From Clostridiales bacterium (GTDB lineage: Bacteria > Bacillota > Clostridia > Lachnospirales > Lachnospiraceae): a DNA stretch of 8,550 bases. Location of the stretch: assembly GCA_019420425.1 (NCBI GenBank), contig JAHZHG010000073.1, positions 1,392-9,941 of the forward strand. Direction: 5' to 3'. A program made the translations under genes and the position numbers. A model generated the notes under the pieces. That model was given only the letters and a program-made list of their open reading frames with translations, had not been told where the DNA came from and ran no database searches. Shown here in pieces: positions 1-5,865 of this stretch (within the stretch, counting starts at the first letter, position 1; each line of letters opens with the position of its first letter).

Positions 1-2
1 TT

Positions 3-1529
3 TCTCCGCTGAGCAAAACGGGGATGTATCGCATTTGCGTTGGAGGAGTGGAAACACCTGCGTTTCCGATTGGAACAGGTATTGCGGAAGAGAGTGTGTG
101 GCGTTCCCTTAATTTTCTGTTTGGGGAAAGATGCGGAACACCAGTACCGGGAAGACACGGTACCTGCCATTTTGATATGGTTGCCTATCACAATGGGCTG
201 GCTATGTCCTATGCAGGCGGCTGGCATGATGCGGGAGATGTATCCCAACAGACCGCACAGAGCGCTGAGATAGTACATGCTTTATTAGAAAATGCAATGC
301 GATATCCGGATAAACCGGAACTTCACGCGCGTTTGGTGGAAGAAGCGGAATGGGGAATCGATTTTATTTTGCGGACCCGTTTTGGGGATGGTTTCCGTGC
401 GACCAGCGCAGGAGCAACCCGTTTTACGGATGGACTTATCGGAAATATGGATGACGTGGCTGTACGCGTACATGATCATGCTTACGAGAATTTCCTGTTT
501 GCCGGGGTAGAAGCATATGCGTCATGGGTGCTGCGGGAGGAGGATCCGGCTTTGTCATGGGGATGCCTGAAAGCAGCCAGAGAGGATTTTGCGTTTGCCA
601 GGGCAAAATTTGAAAAAACGGGGGTAGAACCTGCGCATATGTTTGAACATACGTATAACAGCGGACGCTCACAATATTATGCTGCGGCCTGCTTTGCCGC
701 ATCGCAGCTCTACCGTGCAGGCGGTGTGGCAGAAGATGCACAGGAGGCACGAAGCTGGGGAGATAAGCTGCTCGCCTGTCAGGAAACGGGAGAGGCGGGA
801 TTACCCTTTGACGGTTTTTTCTGGCGGGATGAACAGCATCGCACGATTGTACATTTTAATCATCAAAGTAGAGAACAGCAGTTTGCCCAGGCACTGGCTG
901 CTCTTTACGAGACTCAGCCGGATGCGCCGCAAAAGCAGCTTTGGCTGGAAGCAATGGAACGTTATGGCGGTTATCTGAAAGCGATTGTATCCAATACGGC
1001 ACCTTTTGGTATGTTACCGGCAGGCGTATACCGCCTGGACGAAGCGGAGGACAGTGAGACGTTTCCATACCTTCATGTGACGGTAGCTTATGAAAACGAA
1101 AAACAGAATTATGCAGAGCAGCTTGCAAACGGTAAACCGCTTGGCAATGGTTATGTGCTCAGAAATTTTCCGGTATGGTTTTCTTTCCGGGGAAATACAG
1201 CGGTGCTCTGCTCCATGGGCAAGAGCGCTTCTCTGCTTGGCCGCATTTTGCAGGATGAAATTCTTTTACAGATTGGCAGAGAGCAGCTGTATTGGATGTG
1301 GGGCAAAAATCCTTTCTGTCAGTCACTGATCTACGGAGCAGGAAATCGTTACTGTTCCCAGTATGCAGTATTATGCGGGGAATTGTCAGGAGAAATGCCG
1401 GTTGGCGTGGAGACACGCGGCAATGAAGATATACCCTACTGGCCGCAGAATAACAATGCTACATACCGTGAAGTCTGGACCTCTGCGGTAAGCCGGTGGC
1501 TGTGGCTGGCAGCAGATTATGCAGAATAG
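3..1529 (+). CDS. Glycoside hydrolase family 9 protein, 5'-truncated by the window edge
   Basis: GH9 is the inverting (alpha/alpha)6-barrel family of endoglucanases, cellobiohydrolases and some exo-beta-glucosaminidases. The frame is open to the first base. The ATG at 24 has no ribosome binding site, and the codons before it read SPLSKTG then MYRICVGG, like the last strand of an N-terminal Ig-like (CelD_N) domain. The true start therefore lies upstream. Counting from that Met, the catalytic-base motif GGWHDAGD is at 65-72 (Asp69 and Asp72). The C-terminal block has GKNPF, PVGVET and NNNATYREVW, with Glu483 the likely catalytic acid. This is the NNATYxEVW subtype rather than the classical plant/clostridial endoglucanase tail. 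No secretion signal can be judged because the N-terminus is missing. A NagB-family gene follows after 28 bp, probably in the same operon, which makes an amino-sugar glycan a possible substrate (inference). The family call is firm; the specificity is open. Confidence 0.9.
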   Translation, partial: SPLSKTGMYRICVGGVETPAFPIGTGIAEESVWRSLNFLFGERCGTPVPGRHGTCHFDMVAYHNGLAMSYAGGWHDAGDVSQQTAQSAEIVHALLENAMRYPDKPELHARLVEEAEWGIDFILRTRFGDGFRATSAGATRFTDGLIGNMDDVAVRVHDHAYENFLFAGVEAYASWVLREEDPALSWGCLKAAREDFAFARAKFEKTGVEPAHMFEHTYNSGRSQYYAAACFAASQLYRAGGVAEDAQEARSWGDKLLACQETGEAGLPFDGFFWRDEQHRTIVHFNHQSREQQFAQALAALYETQPDAPQKQLWLEAMERYGGYLKAIVSNTAPFGMLPAGVYRLDEAEDSETFPYLHVTVAYENEKQNYAEQLANGKPLGNGYVLRNFPVWFSFRGNTAVLCSMGKSASLLGRILQDEILLQIGREQLYWMWGKNPFCQSLIYGAGNRYCSQYAVLCGELSGEMPVGVETRGNEDIPYWPQNNNATYREVWTSAVSRWLWLAADYAE

Positions 1530-1557
1530 ATTTATGATGAGAAAGGGGACAGGATAA

Positions 1558-2283
1558 ATGAAAATAACGGTGATGGAAAATGAGCGTGCTTTTGATACGG
1601 CGGCAGCCTGGCGCATATTGACACAAATGCTGGAAAAACCGGATTCGGTAATCGGTTTGTCCACGGGGCAGACTACCGGCGGGATGCATCGGATTGTCAG
1701 CGACATCTACCGGCAATATCCTTTTGATACATCCAGAGTCACTATTTTCAATGTGGATGAATTAACAAATCTGGATCGCAGCTACCCCGGCAGCTGCTAT
1801 ACGATGATTTATGACCAGCTGGTAAAAAATCTGGATATTCCGGAGGAAAATTTCATTATGCCTCCAACGCTTTCGGATGATTTTGATGCAGAATGCCGTC
1901 GATTTGAAGAGGCTTTGGCAAAGCGGGGAGGAGCAGATCTGCAGATGCTTGGCATTGGATGGAACGGACACATTGGGATCAATCAGCCGGGTACGCCATT
2001 TGAGCGGCAGACCTGGGTATCACCGATGGATCCGATTTTTGAAGAGCGGGTACGGAGAGAGACCGGAGTAGGGCCTGACTATCCGCTGGGAGGATTGACC
2101 CGCGGTATTGTTAATATTATGCAGACGCGAAAAGTGATCCTGGTGGCAAAGGGAAAATCCAAGGCAGAAATCATTAAAAAGGCGCTGCTGGGTCCTATTA
2201 CTACAGATATTCCTGCTTCTGTGATACAGCTGCATCCAAATTGTGAGGTGCTCTTAGACGCAGATGCAGCTTCCGGGCTTTGA
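1558..2283 (+). CDS. Glucosamine-6-phosphate deaminase/isomerase (NagB) family protein, diverged
   Basis: A 241-residue protein of NagB length. The family converts glucosamine-6-phosphate to fructose-6-phosphate plus ammonia in the cytoplasm. Visible landmarks are the phosphate loop STGQTTGG (35-42), the ring-opening Asp in FNVDEL (Asp67), the active-site segment LGIGWNGHIGINQPG (131-145, His138) and the second phosphate-binding segment GKSKAE (199-204). Two departures stand out. The usual GGTP of the phosphate loop is GQTT, and the Glu of the usual NGHIGFNEPG segment is Gln143. Asn136 in place of the E. coli Asp also occurs in Bacillus NagB, so it is not unusual. Start ATG is preceded by AAAGGGG and AGGA. 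The gene follows the GH9 gene at 28 bp, suggesting one transcript for glycan cleavage and sugar-phosphate entry into glycolysis. A related amino-sugar phosphate (for example galactosamine-6-phosphate) or an isomerase-only role is possible. Confidence 0.85.
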   Translation: MKITVMENERAFDTAAAWRILTQMLEKPDSVIGLSTGQTTGGMHRIVSDIYRQYPFDTSRVTIFNVDELTNLDRSYPGSCYTMIYDQLVKNLDIPEENFIMPPTLSDDFDAECRRFEEALAKRGGADLQMLGIGWNGHIGINQPGTPFERQTWVSPMDPIFEERVRRETGVGPDYPLGGLTRGIVNIMQTRKVILVAKGKSKAEIIKKALLGPITTDIPASVIQLHPNCEVLLDADAASGL

Positions 2284-2346
2284 CCTTTGAAAATTGCATG
2301 TCCGCTGGATTTTTTCGTGACCTAAATGGGCTTTCCCCCATGCGGA

Positions 2347-2398
2347 TGAACAGGGACGCCCCGCCGGTATGCTGACCGGCGGGGCGTCCCTGCGTTCA
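2347..2398. repeat. Long GC-rich inverted repeat (hairpin) after the NagB-family gene
   Basis: Arms 2351-2368 and 2375-2392 are perfect 18-bp complements around the 6-nt loop ATGCTG. With a 2-nt bulge the pairing can instead continue outward (TGAAC at 2347-2351 with GTTCA at 2394-2398). It is 64 bp past the NagB stop and no run of T follows on either strand, so it is not a textbook Rho-independent terminator. It could end or protect the 3' end of the GH9-NagB transcript, or be one copy of a dispersed palindromic element. The rest of 2284-2480 shows no ORF, only increasingly AT-rich sequence. Confidence 0.75.
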
Positions 2399-2480
2399 AG
2401 GTTATTCATTCACTTATTTAAATAACATATAATAAGAGGCCATTAAGAAAATAAATAATAATAAAATGATGGAAAATATA

Positions 2481-2508
2481 TTGACAAATAAATAATATAT
2501 GATAAACT
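2481..2508 (+). promoter_or_regulatory. Probable sigma-A promoter of the PBECR2-like gene
   Basis: A perfect -35 TTGACA (2481-2486) and a 16-bp spacer lead to TAAACT (2503-2508, 4 of 6 matches). It sits in a very AT-rich stretch (about 2401-2515), as expected of a strong Firmicutes promoter. Predicted transcription start is near 2515, leaving a leader of about 65 nt before the preferred start codon at 2582. Confidence 0.55.
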
Positions 2509-2581
2509 ATAAGCGTAACCAGAAACATGGATAGTAGTGTTGCCAAAGCACAGCGCTCCCAGAAATGCAAAAGGAAAATGT

Positions 2582-2959
2582 GTGCATTTAGTAGGAAAAA
2601 TAAACCGGGAAATTTATAAATGCATTACTAATGATATTGTGGCAGATGAAATTATCATAACAGATGAACGGATTGCTCACATAAAAGAACGCCATCCGAA
2701 TGATTTTGAACGATACTGCACATACCTTACGCTGGCTGCTGAAATGCCTGACTATATTATAGAATCAAATAGACGAGACACTGCTTTGATTTTAAAGGAA
2801 TTTACCGAAGATAATCATCAATTTAAAACGGTGCTCAGACTAAAAACATCAAAAGATAATCCGCAATATAAAAATTCAATTATTACCTTTATGCGGATTA
2901 ATGAAAAGGAGTGGAACAGGCTAATCAGAAATAAACAGATCCTTTACAAAAGAGAATGA
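2582..2959 (+). CDS. PBECR2-like nuclease-fold small protein
   Basis: A 125-residue cytosolic-looking protein with no signal peptide or membrane segment. It resembles the free-standing proteins of the phage Barnase-EndoU-ColicinE5/D-RelE-like (PBECR2) group. The typical course is visible: VGKINREIYKC at the N-terminus, IIITDERIAHIKERHPND (25-42, His33 and His38), a middle strand ALILKEF, the strand FKTVLRLKT, then KNSIITFMRI and a C-terminal NRLIRNKQILYKRE. Family membership suggests a metal-independent RNase fold, but no activity can be claimed. I chose GTG 2582 because AAGGA lies 6 nt upstream and the protein then starts just before the conserved VGKI. GTG 2537 (140 residues) is in frame but lacks a good ribosome binding site. 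The gene is markedly more AT-rich than its neighbours, suggesting recent arrival. Its last codons hold the promoter of the adjoining RNA. Confidence 0.7.
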   Translation: MHLVGKINREIYKCITNDIVADEIIITDERIAHIKERHPNDFERYCTYLTLAAEMPDYIIESNRRDTALILKEFTEDNHQFKTVLRLKTSKDNPQYKNSIITFMRINEKEWNRLIRNKQILYKRE

Positions 2960-2971
2960 GAATGATATAAT
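2943..2971 (+). promoter_or_regulatory. Very strong sigma-A promoter overlapping the end of the PBECR2-like gene
   Basis: TTTACA (2943-2948, 5 of 6 matches), a 17-bp spacer, and perfect TATAAT (2966-2971) with an extended -10 TG at 2963-2964. A second TATAAT lies at 2977-2982 without a matching -35. Predicted start is near 2978. No protein-coding gene follows on this strand before a terminator, so the promoter appears dedicated to the small RNA. Confidence 0.75.
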
Positions 2972-2977
2972 ATACAT

Positions 2978-3093
2978 ATAATAAGAGGAGCTATCTGAGG
3001 TGGAAGATTTCGTACCCGCCCACACGCCGAGTGCTTGACAGGGGAAACCCGAGAGATGCAGGAGAATGGTACGCCTGCCAGATAGCTCTTTTT
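2978..3093 (+). ncRNA. Unidentified structured small RNA with its own promoter and terminator
   Basis: The transcript predicted from the strong promoter would be about 115 nt. Its ends pair: GAGCTATCTG (2988-2997) with CAGATAGCTC (3079-3088), perfect over 10 bp and extendable through the following TTTTT. The closing stem therefore doubles as an intrinsic terminator. Inside, AGG (2998-3000) pairs with CCT (3074-3076), and CGTACC (3011-3016) with GGTACG (3068-3073). An apical GGG-GAAA-CCC hairpin (3041-3050, GNRA tetraloop) is flanked by purine-rich GACA and GAGA. An alternative pairing of GTGG (3000-3003) with CCAC (3020-3023) competes with part of this. No convincing ORF fits inside. I do not recognise the family: the SRP apical GGAAGGAAGCAGC motif is absent, as are the T-box, TPP, c-di-GMP and purine cores I know. 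Confidence 0.6.
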
Positions 3094-3110
3094 CATATGG
3101 AAATAGTCAA

Positions 3111-3157
3111 GGGGCTTTCCCGCCAAATAGATTTATCTGGTGGGAAGCACCTTTTTT
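3111..3157 (+). terminator. Rho-independent terminator between convergent transcripts
   Basis: GGGGCTTTCCCGCCA (3111-3125) pairs with TGGTGGGAAGCACC (3138-3151), with one mismatch, one bulged T and one G-T wobble. Six T follow at 3152-3157. It would back up the terminator of the small RNA. On the - strand the same stem sits 24 bp beyond the kdgK stop and is followed by the weaker T-rich tract TTGACTATTT, so it may also end kdgK transcription. Confidence 0.7.
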
Positions 3158-3174
3158 ATATGGAGAAATGCTGG

Positions 3175-4263
3175 TTAACGTTTGATGTCGTAATTCATAT
3201 TCATCAGGTTACGTATGCTGGAGGCATCGTCGGTAATGTTGGCGTCCCCGCGGATCGTGTGCTTGATCGCACTGCTGGCTACGGCGAAGTTAATCATATC
3301 CATCGGCTTGTAATTGTGAATCATGGCATAAATCAGCCCGCTTGCAAACGCGTCTCCCCCGCCCACACGGTCTAAAATGTTAAAGGTAAACAGTTTGCTC
3401 TCAAAGGTATGTCCCTCATACCACATGAACGCCTTGAGGCTGTTCTCGCTGCCGCTGTGGGCATAGCGCACATGACGTGCGATGCATTTCAGATTGGGAT
3501 ACCGGTCGATAAAAGCCTGAAAAATTTCGTCCTGCTGTTCATAGCTGGGCTGCAGGGGAACGCCGTCCTTTATATCTCCCCTGCTGTGGTCGTTTTCATC
3601 CCTCCAGAGATGGTACGGCTCGATTCCCAGCAGAACATCGATATAGGGCAGACATTCGGTGCAGAAATCCCGCGCCTCTTCCCACGTCCAGAGCTTGCTG
3701 CGGAAATTGCCGTCGAAGCTGACGGTAAGACCCTTCTCTTTTGCAATTTTCAGGCAGTCCATAATCAGCTTGCGGCAGTTTGGCGCGAGGGCAGGGGTAA
3801 TGCCGCTCAGGTGCAGCCAGGTAAAGCCGTCCAGGAGCCCGTCCAGATCAACCGTGCGGAAATCAAACTCCGTAATGGCGCTGTTTTTCCGATCATAGGT
3901 GACCTTGCTGGCCCGGATTCCATAGCCGGTTTCCAGATAATAGCTGCCAAGACGGTGGGTCGGCGTCTGTTCAGGAGTGCTTAAGATAACCGGGGTGCAG
4001 TGCACATCATTGCTGCGCAGCATCCGAATGGCACTTTTCCCCAGGCTGTTGTTCGGCACAACACTGAAAAATGTGCTGTCAACACCCAGATTGGCAAGCG
4101 CCAGAGCGATATTTGCCTCACTGCCGCCATAGCTGGCCTCAAAGCTGGTGGCCATGCGGATTTTTTCATAGTTCGGCGGAGTCAGGCGCAGCATAATTTC
4201 GCCGATGGTGATAAATTTGTGGGTACTGTCGCTGCCCCGCAGCAGAGGATTGGCATGTTCCAT
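3175..4263 (-). CDS. kdgK: 2-keto-3-deoxygluconate kinase (PfkB/ribokinase family sugar kinase)
   Basis: A 362-residue cytoplasmic kinase that by family would phosphorylate 2-keto-3-deoxygluconate (KDG) with ATP to KDPG in hexuronate and sugar-acid catabolism. PfkB signature 1 is YGGSEANIALALANLG (45-60). Signature 2 is DRVGGGDAFASGL (298-310) with catalytic Asp304 and the GGGD anion hole. The KDG-kinase-type substrate residues Tyr123-x-Arg125 (TYDRKNSA) and the DGNFR segment (184-188) are present. It is longer than the E. coli enzyme, about 309 residues, partly through a charged insertion around 225-245. The ATG at 4263 has AAGGAGG 6 nt upstream. It is transcribed away from the amidohydrolase from its own promoter and convergently to the small RNA. 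No KDPG aldolase gene is in view, so another 2-keto-3-deoxy acid or ketose remains possible. Confidence 0.85.
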   Translation of the reverse strand: MEHANPLLRGSDSTHKFITIGEIMLRLTPPNYEKIRMATSFEASYGGSEANIALALANLGVDSTFFSVVPNNSLGKSAIRMLRSNDVHCTPVILSTPEQTPTHRLGSYYLETGYGIRASKVTYDRKNSAITEFDFRTVDLDGLLDGFTWLHLSGITPALAPNCRKLIMDCLKIAKEKGLTVSFDGNFRSKLWTWEEARDFCTECLPYIDVLLGIEPYHLWRDENDHSRGDIKDGVPLQPSYEQQDEIFQAFIDRYPNLKCIARHVRYAHSGSENSLKAFMWYEGHTFESKLFTFNILDRVGGGDAFASGLIYAMIHNYKPMDMINFAVASSAIKHTIRGDANITDDASSIRNLMNMNYDIKR

Positions 4264-4295
4264 AAAAGGCCTCCTTTTTTACAGGCCTTGGCCTG
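4264..4295 (-). promoter_or_regulatory. Alternative leader hairpins at the kdgK ribosome binding site
   Basis: In kdgK mRNA sense, CAGGCC pairs with GGCCTG (4295-4290 with 4287-4282) just upstream of the Shine-Dalgarno. Alternatively AAGGCCT (4289-4283) pairs perfectly, 7 bp, with AGGCCTT (4272-4266), which includes the 3' part of AAGGAGG. The two hairpins share bases and cannot coexist, and the second would mask the ribosome binding site. The pairing is seen in the sequence; a regulatory role is inference. Confidence 0.35.
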
Positions 4296-4313
4296 CGTAG
4301 ATTTGTTAGTTTA

Positions 4314-4342
4314 ATTTTATTGGATTTTGGGGGATATTTCAA
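4314..4342 (-). promoter_or_regulatory. Promoter of kdgK
   Basis: On the - strand, TTGAAA (4342-4337, 5 of 6 matches), a 17-bp spacer, and TAAAAT (4319-4314, 5 of 6 matches). Predicted start is near 4307, giving a leader of about 44 nt. One copy of an imperfect direct repeat lies exactly in the spacer, a plausible operator position. Confidence 0.65.
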
Positions 4343-4366
4343 TAAATAATCCATTGATTTGGGGGA
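4319..4366. repeat. Imperfect direct repeat in the divergent promoter region
   Basis: ATTGGATTTTGGGGGA (4319-4334) and ATTGATTTGGGGGA (4354-4366 region) are the same motif with small insertions, about 33-35 bp apart (roughly three helical turns). TGGATT (4321-4326) and AATCCA (4348-4353) also form an inverted pair between them. The first copy fills the kdgK promoter spacer. The second lies between the kdgK -35 and the amidohydrolase promoter. The arrangement suits a regulator acting on both genes. Confidence 0.45.
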
Positions 4367-4377
4367 GGTGTTTGGAC

Positions 4378-4406
4378 TTTATCTTATCGAAAAGAAGAGG
4401 TATAAT
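4378..4406 (+). promoter_or_regulatory. Possible promoter of the amidohydrolase gene
   Basis: A perfect TATAAT at 4401-4406, 17 bp after a poor -35 (TTTATC, 4378-4383). The weak -35 suggests an activator-dependent promoter. Transcription would start near 4413, downstream of the in-frame ATG at 4408, which supports translation from 4462. Confidence 0.45.
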
Positions 4407-4461
4407 AATGAAAAACAGTATGTACAAACATATGGGCAACTATGATAGGAGAACAACTGCA

Positions 4462-5619
4462 ATGAATAACTTACTGATTAAAAACGCCACAATCCACGAC
4501 GCCATCCACCCGGAGAGCTATCCGGCGGATATTTTGATTGTGGAGGGGAAGATTGCCCGGATTGAGCCGGGTATTTCTGGGGAAGATGCGGATATCATTG
4601 ATGCCGCTGGATGTCAGGTCTATCCCGGCTTTGTGGAGGCGCATTGCCATATGGGCGTGGACGGATATGCGGTAGGCTTTGAAGGAAATGACTGCAATGA
4701 GATGACGGAGATTCTTTCACCGGAGCTGAGGGTGATTGATGCGGTCAATCCGCAGGACGAGACCTTCGCCCTGGCGAGGGAGGGCGGCGTTACCTGCGTG
4801 GCTACCGGCCCGGGCAGCGCCAATGTGCTGGGCGGTACGTTTGCGGCGCTCAAGACCAAAGGGAAGCGTGTGGACGATATGGTGGTAAAGTTTCCGGTAG
4901 CAATGAAATGTGCGTTCGGGGAAAATCCAAAGCGCTGTTATAAAGAGAAGAATAACTTCTCCCGGATGGCAACCGCATCAAAGCTGCGCACGATCCTGCG
5001 GCAGGCAGAGGAGTATCAGGAGCGGAAGAACGCGGCAGGTTCCCCTGGGGAGCAGCCGAAATTTGACCCGAAGCTGGAGGCGCTGCTTCCGGTGATCAAC
5101 GGGGAAATCCCGCTGAAGGCTCATGCCCATCAGGCAAACGACATTTTTACCGCAATCCGGATTGCGAAAGAATTTGGTGTAAAGCTGACGCTAGAGCACT
5201 GCACCGACGGCGCGCTGATTGCGGATGAGCTGGCCGCAGAGGGCTATCCCGTATGCGTAGGCCCCAGCTTTGGCCATGCGACCAAAATCGAGCTGAAGAA
5301 CAAGAGCTTTGCCACCCCCGGCATTTTGGACAAGGCCGGATGCCGGGTATCGATCATCACGGATTCTCCGGTAATTCCCCAGCAATACCTAGCGCTCTGC
5401 GCAGGGTTAGCGGTCAAAAGCGGGATGGACGAGTTCGCCGCACTGCAGGCGATTACCATCAATTCGGCAAAGCATATCGGCGTGGAGGATCGGGTAGGCT
5501 CCATTGAAGTGGGCAAAGACGGCGATCTGGTGATTGCAGACGGCAATCCTCTGGTGTCCAGCACACGGATTTTGCATACAATTATAGACGGAGAGGTGTG
5601 CTTTACGGCGGAGCGATAA
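4462..5619 (+). CDS. Metal-dependent amidohydrolase (imidazolonepropionase-like, COG1228 type)
   Basis: A 385-residue cytosolic amidohydrolase-superfamily protein. A small beta-sandwich is formed from both ends (ILIVEGKIARIEPG early, GSIEVGKDGDLVIADG late), and a TIM barrel lies between. Metal and catalytic positions seen: HCHMG (His61, His63), the strand-5 pair HAHQAND (His221, His223), LEHCTDG (His246) and TDSPV (Asp301). The superfamily hydrolyses cyclic amides, amidines or esters; the substrate is not readable here. I start at ATG 4462, with AGGAG 10 nt upstream and the usual NNLLIKNATI opening. In-frame TTG 4327 and ATG 4408 extend the frame, but the added residues look non-domain and 4408 overlaps the predicted promoter. 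It is divergent from kdgK with shared repeat elements, suggesting a common inducer. Confidence 0.85.
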   Translation: MNNLLIKNATIHDAIHPESYPADILIVEGKIARIEPGISGEDADIIDAAGCQVYPGFVEAHCHMGVDGYAVGFEGNDCNEMTEILSPELRVIDAVNPQDETFALAREGGVTCVATGPGSANVLGGTFAALKTKGKRVDDMVVKFPVAMKCAFGENPKRCYKEKNNFSRMATASKLRTILRQAEEYQERKNAAGSPGEQPKFDPKLEALLPVINGEIPLKAHAHQANDIFTAIRIAKEFGVKLTLEHCTDGALIADELAAEGYPVCVGPSFGHATKIELKNKSFATPGILDKAGCRVSIITDSPVIPQQYLALCAGLAVKSGMDEFAALQAITINSAKHIGVEDRVGSIEVGKDGDLVIADGNPLVSSTRILHTIIDGEVCFTAER

Positions 5620-5633
5620 AGGAGACAGGGCTA

Positions 5634-5770
5634 ATGTATGCGGTAAATACAATGGATACTGCTCCATTTATGCTGTAGGCTATACGAATAATCTGGATAT
5701 TGTGGACAGGAGATGTTGTCAGCTGGTGAATGGAGTCAATAACAGCAAAAGGATATCTGCAGGGATCAGT
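5634..5770 (+). pseudogene. Possible degenerate GIY-YIG endonuclease-like fragment
   Basis: AAAGGAGA immediately after the amidohydrolase stop serves ATG 5634, which reads MYAV and then stops after 14 codons. Moving one frame at about 5646 gives KYNGYCSIYAVGYTNNLD, very like the opening of small GIY-YIG proteins (MYYV...KCNDGSLYTGYTNNLE). It continues with LVNGVNNSKRI, reminiscent of the HNxGxGAKYTR part, but no intact protein results. There is a frameshift, one extra codon in the Y-x-G segment, and no recognisable C-terminal Glu region. Similarity is judged by eye, so this is tentative. An alternative is non-coding sequence with chance resemblance. Confidence 0.35.
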
Positions 5771-5812
5771 TGTTTTTCCTGTCGGCAAAGTCGGGCAGCG
5801 CGTGGGAATTTC

Positions 5813-5841
5813 TTGATTCGCACAGGGGTTTTTGGTAGAAT
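5813..5841 (+). promoter_or_regulatory. Promoter of the GNAT-kinase-FAH operon
   Basis: TTGATT (5813-5818, 4 of 6 matches), a 17-bp spacer, and TAGAAT (5836-5841, 5 of 6 matches) with an extended -10 TG at 5833-5834. Predicted start is near 5848, about 18 nt ahead of the first start codon. No gene is seen between the GIY-YIG-like remnant and this promoter. Confidence 0.6.
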
Positions 5842-5865
5842 AGGATAATCAGGGAAGGATAAATA

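Noticed and set aside
24..26. ATG at 24 as the true start of the GH9 gene
   Set aside because: There is no ribosome binding site, the frame is open to the window edge, and the upstream residues continue an Ig-like strand. The gene is better treated as 5'-partial.
2978..3093. Signal recognition particle (4.5S/small SRP) RNA
   Set aside because: Size and closing stem would fit, but the apical GGAAGGAAGCAGC-type conserved loop is absent.
2978..3093. T-box or metabolite riboswitch
   Set aside because: No T-box GGGUGG...CCGCG element and no recognisable ligand core were found, and no same-strand gene follows the terminator.
3409..3984. 191-codon open frame on the + strand opposite kdgK
   Set aside because: It lies wholly antisense to a well-supported kinase, and its translation is low-complexity with no domain. 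It is a coding shadow.
4327..4461. N-terminal extension of the amidohydrolase from TTG 4327 or ATG 4408
   Set aside because: The extension covers the operator-like repeat and a TATAAT box and adds residues unlike the fold. ATG 4462 has AGGAG and the typical family N-terminus.
5650..5670. Terminator for the amidohydrolase gene (AATGGA/TCCATT hairpin)
   Set aside because: The stem is only six mostly A/T pairs with no T-run. It is too weak to call.
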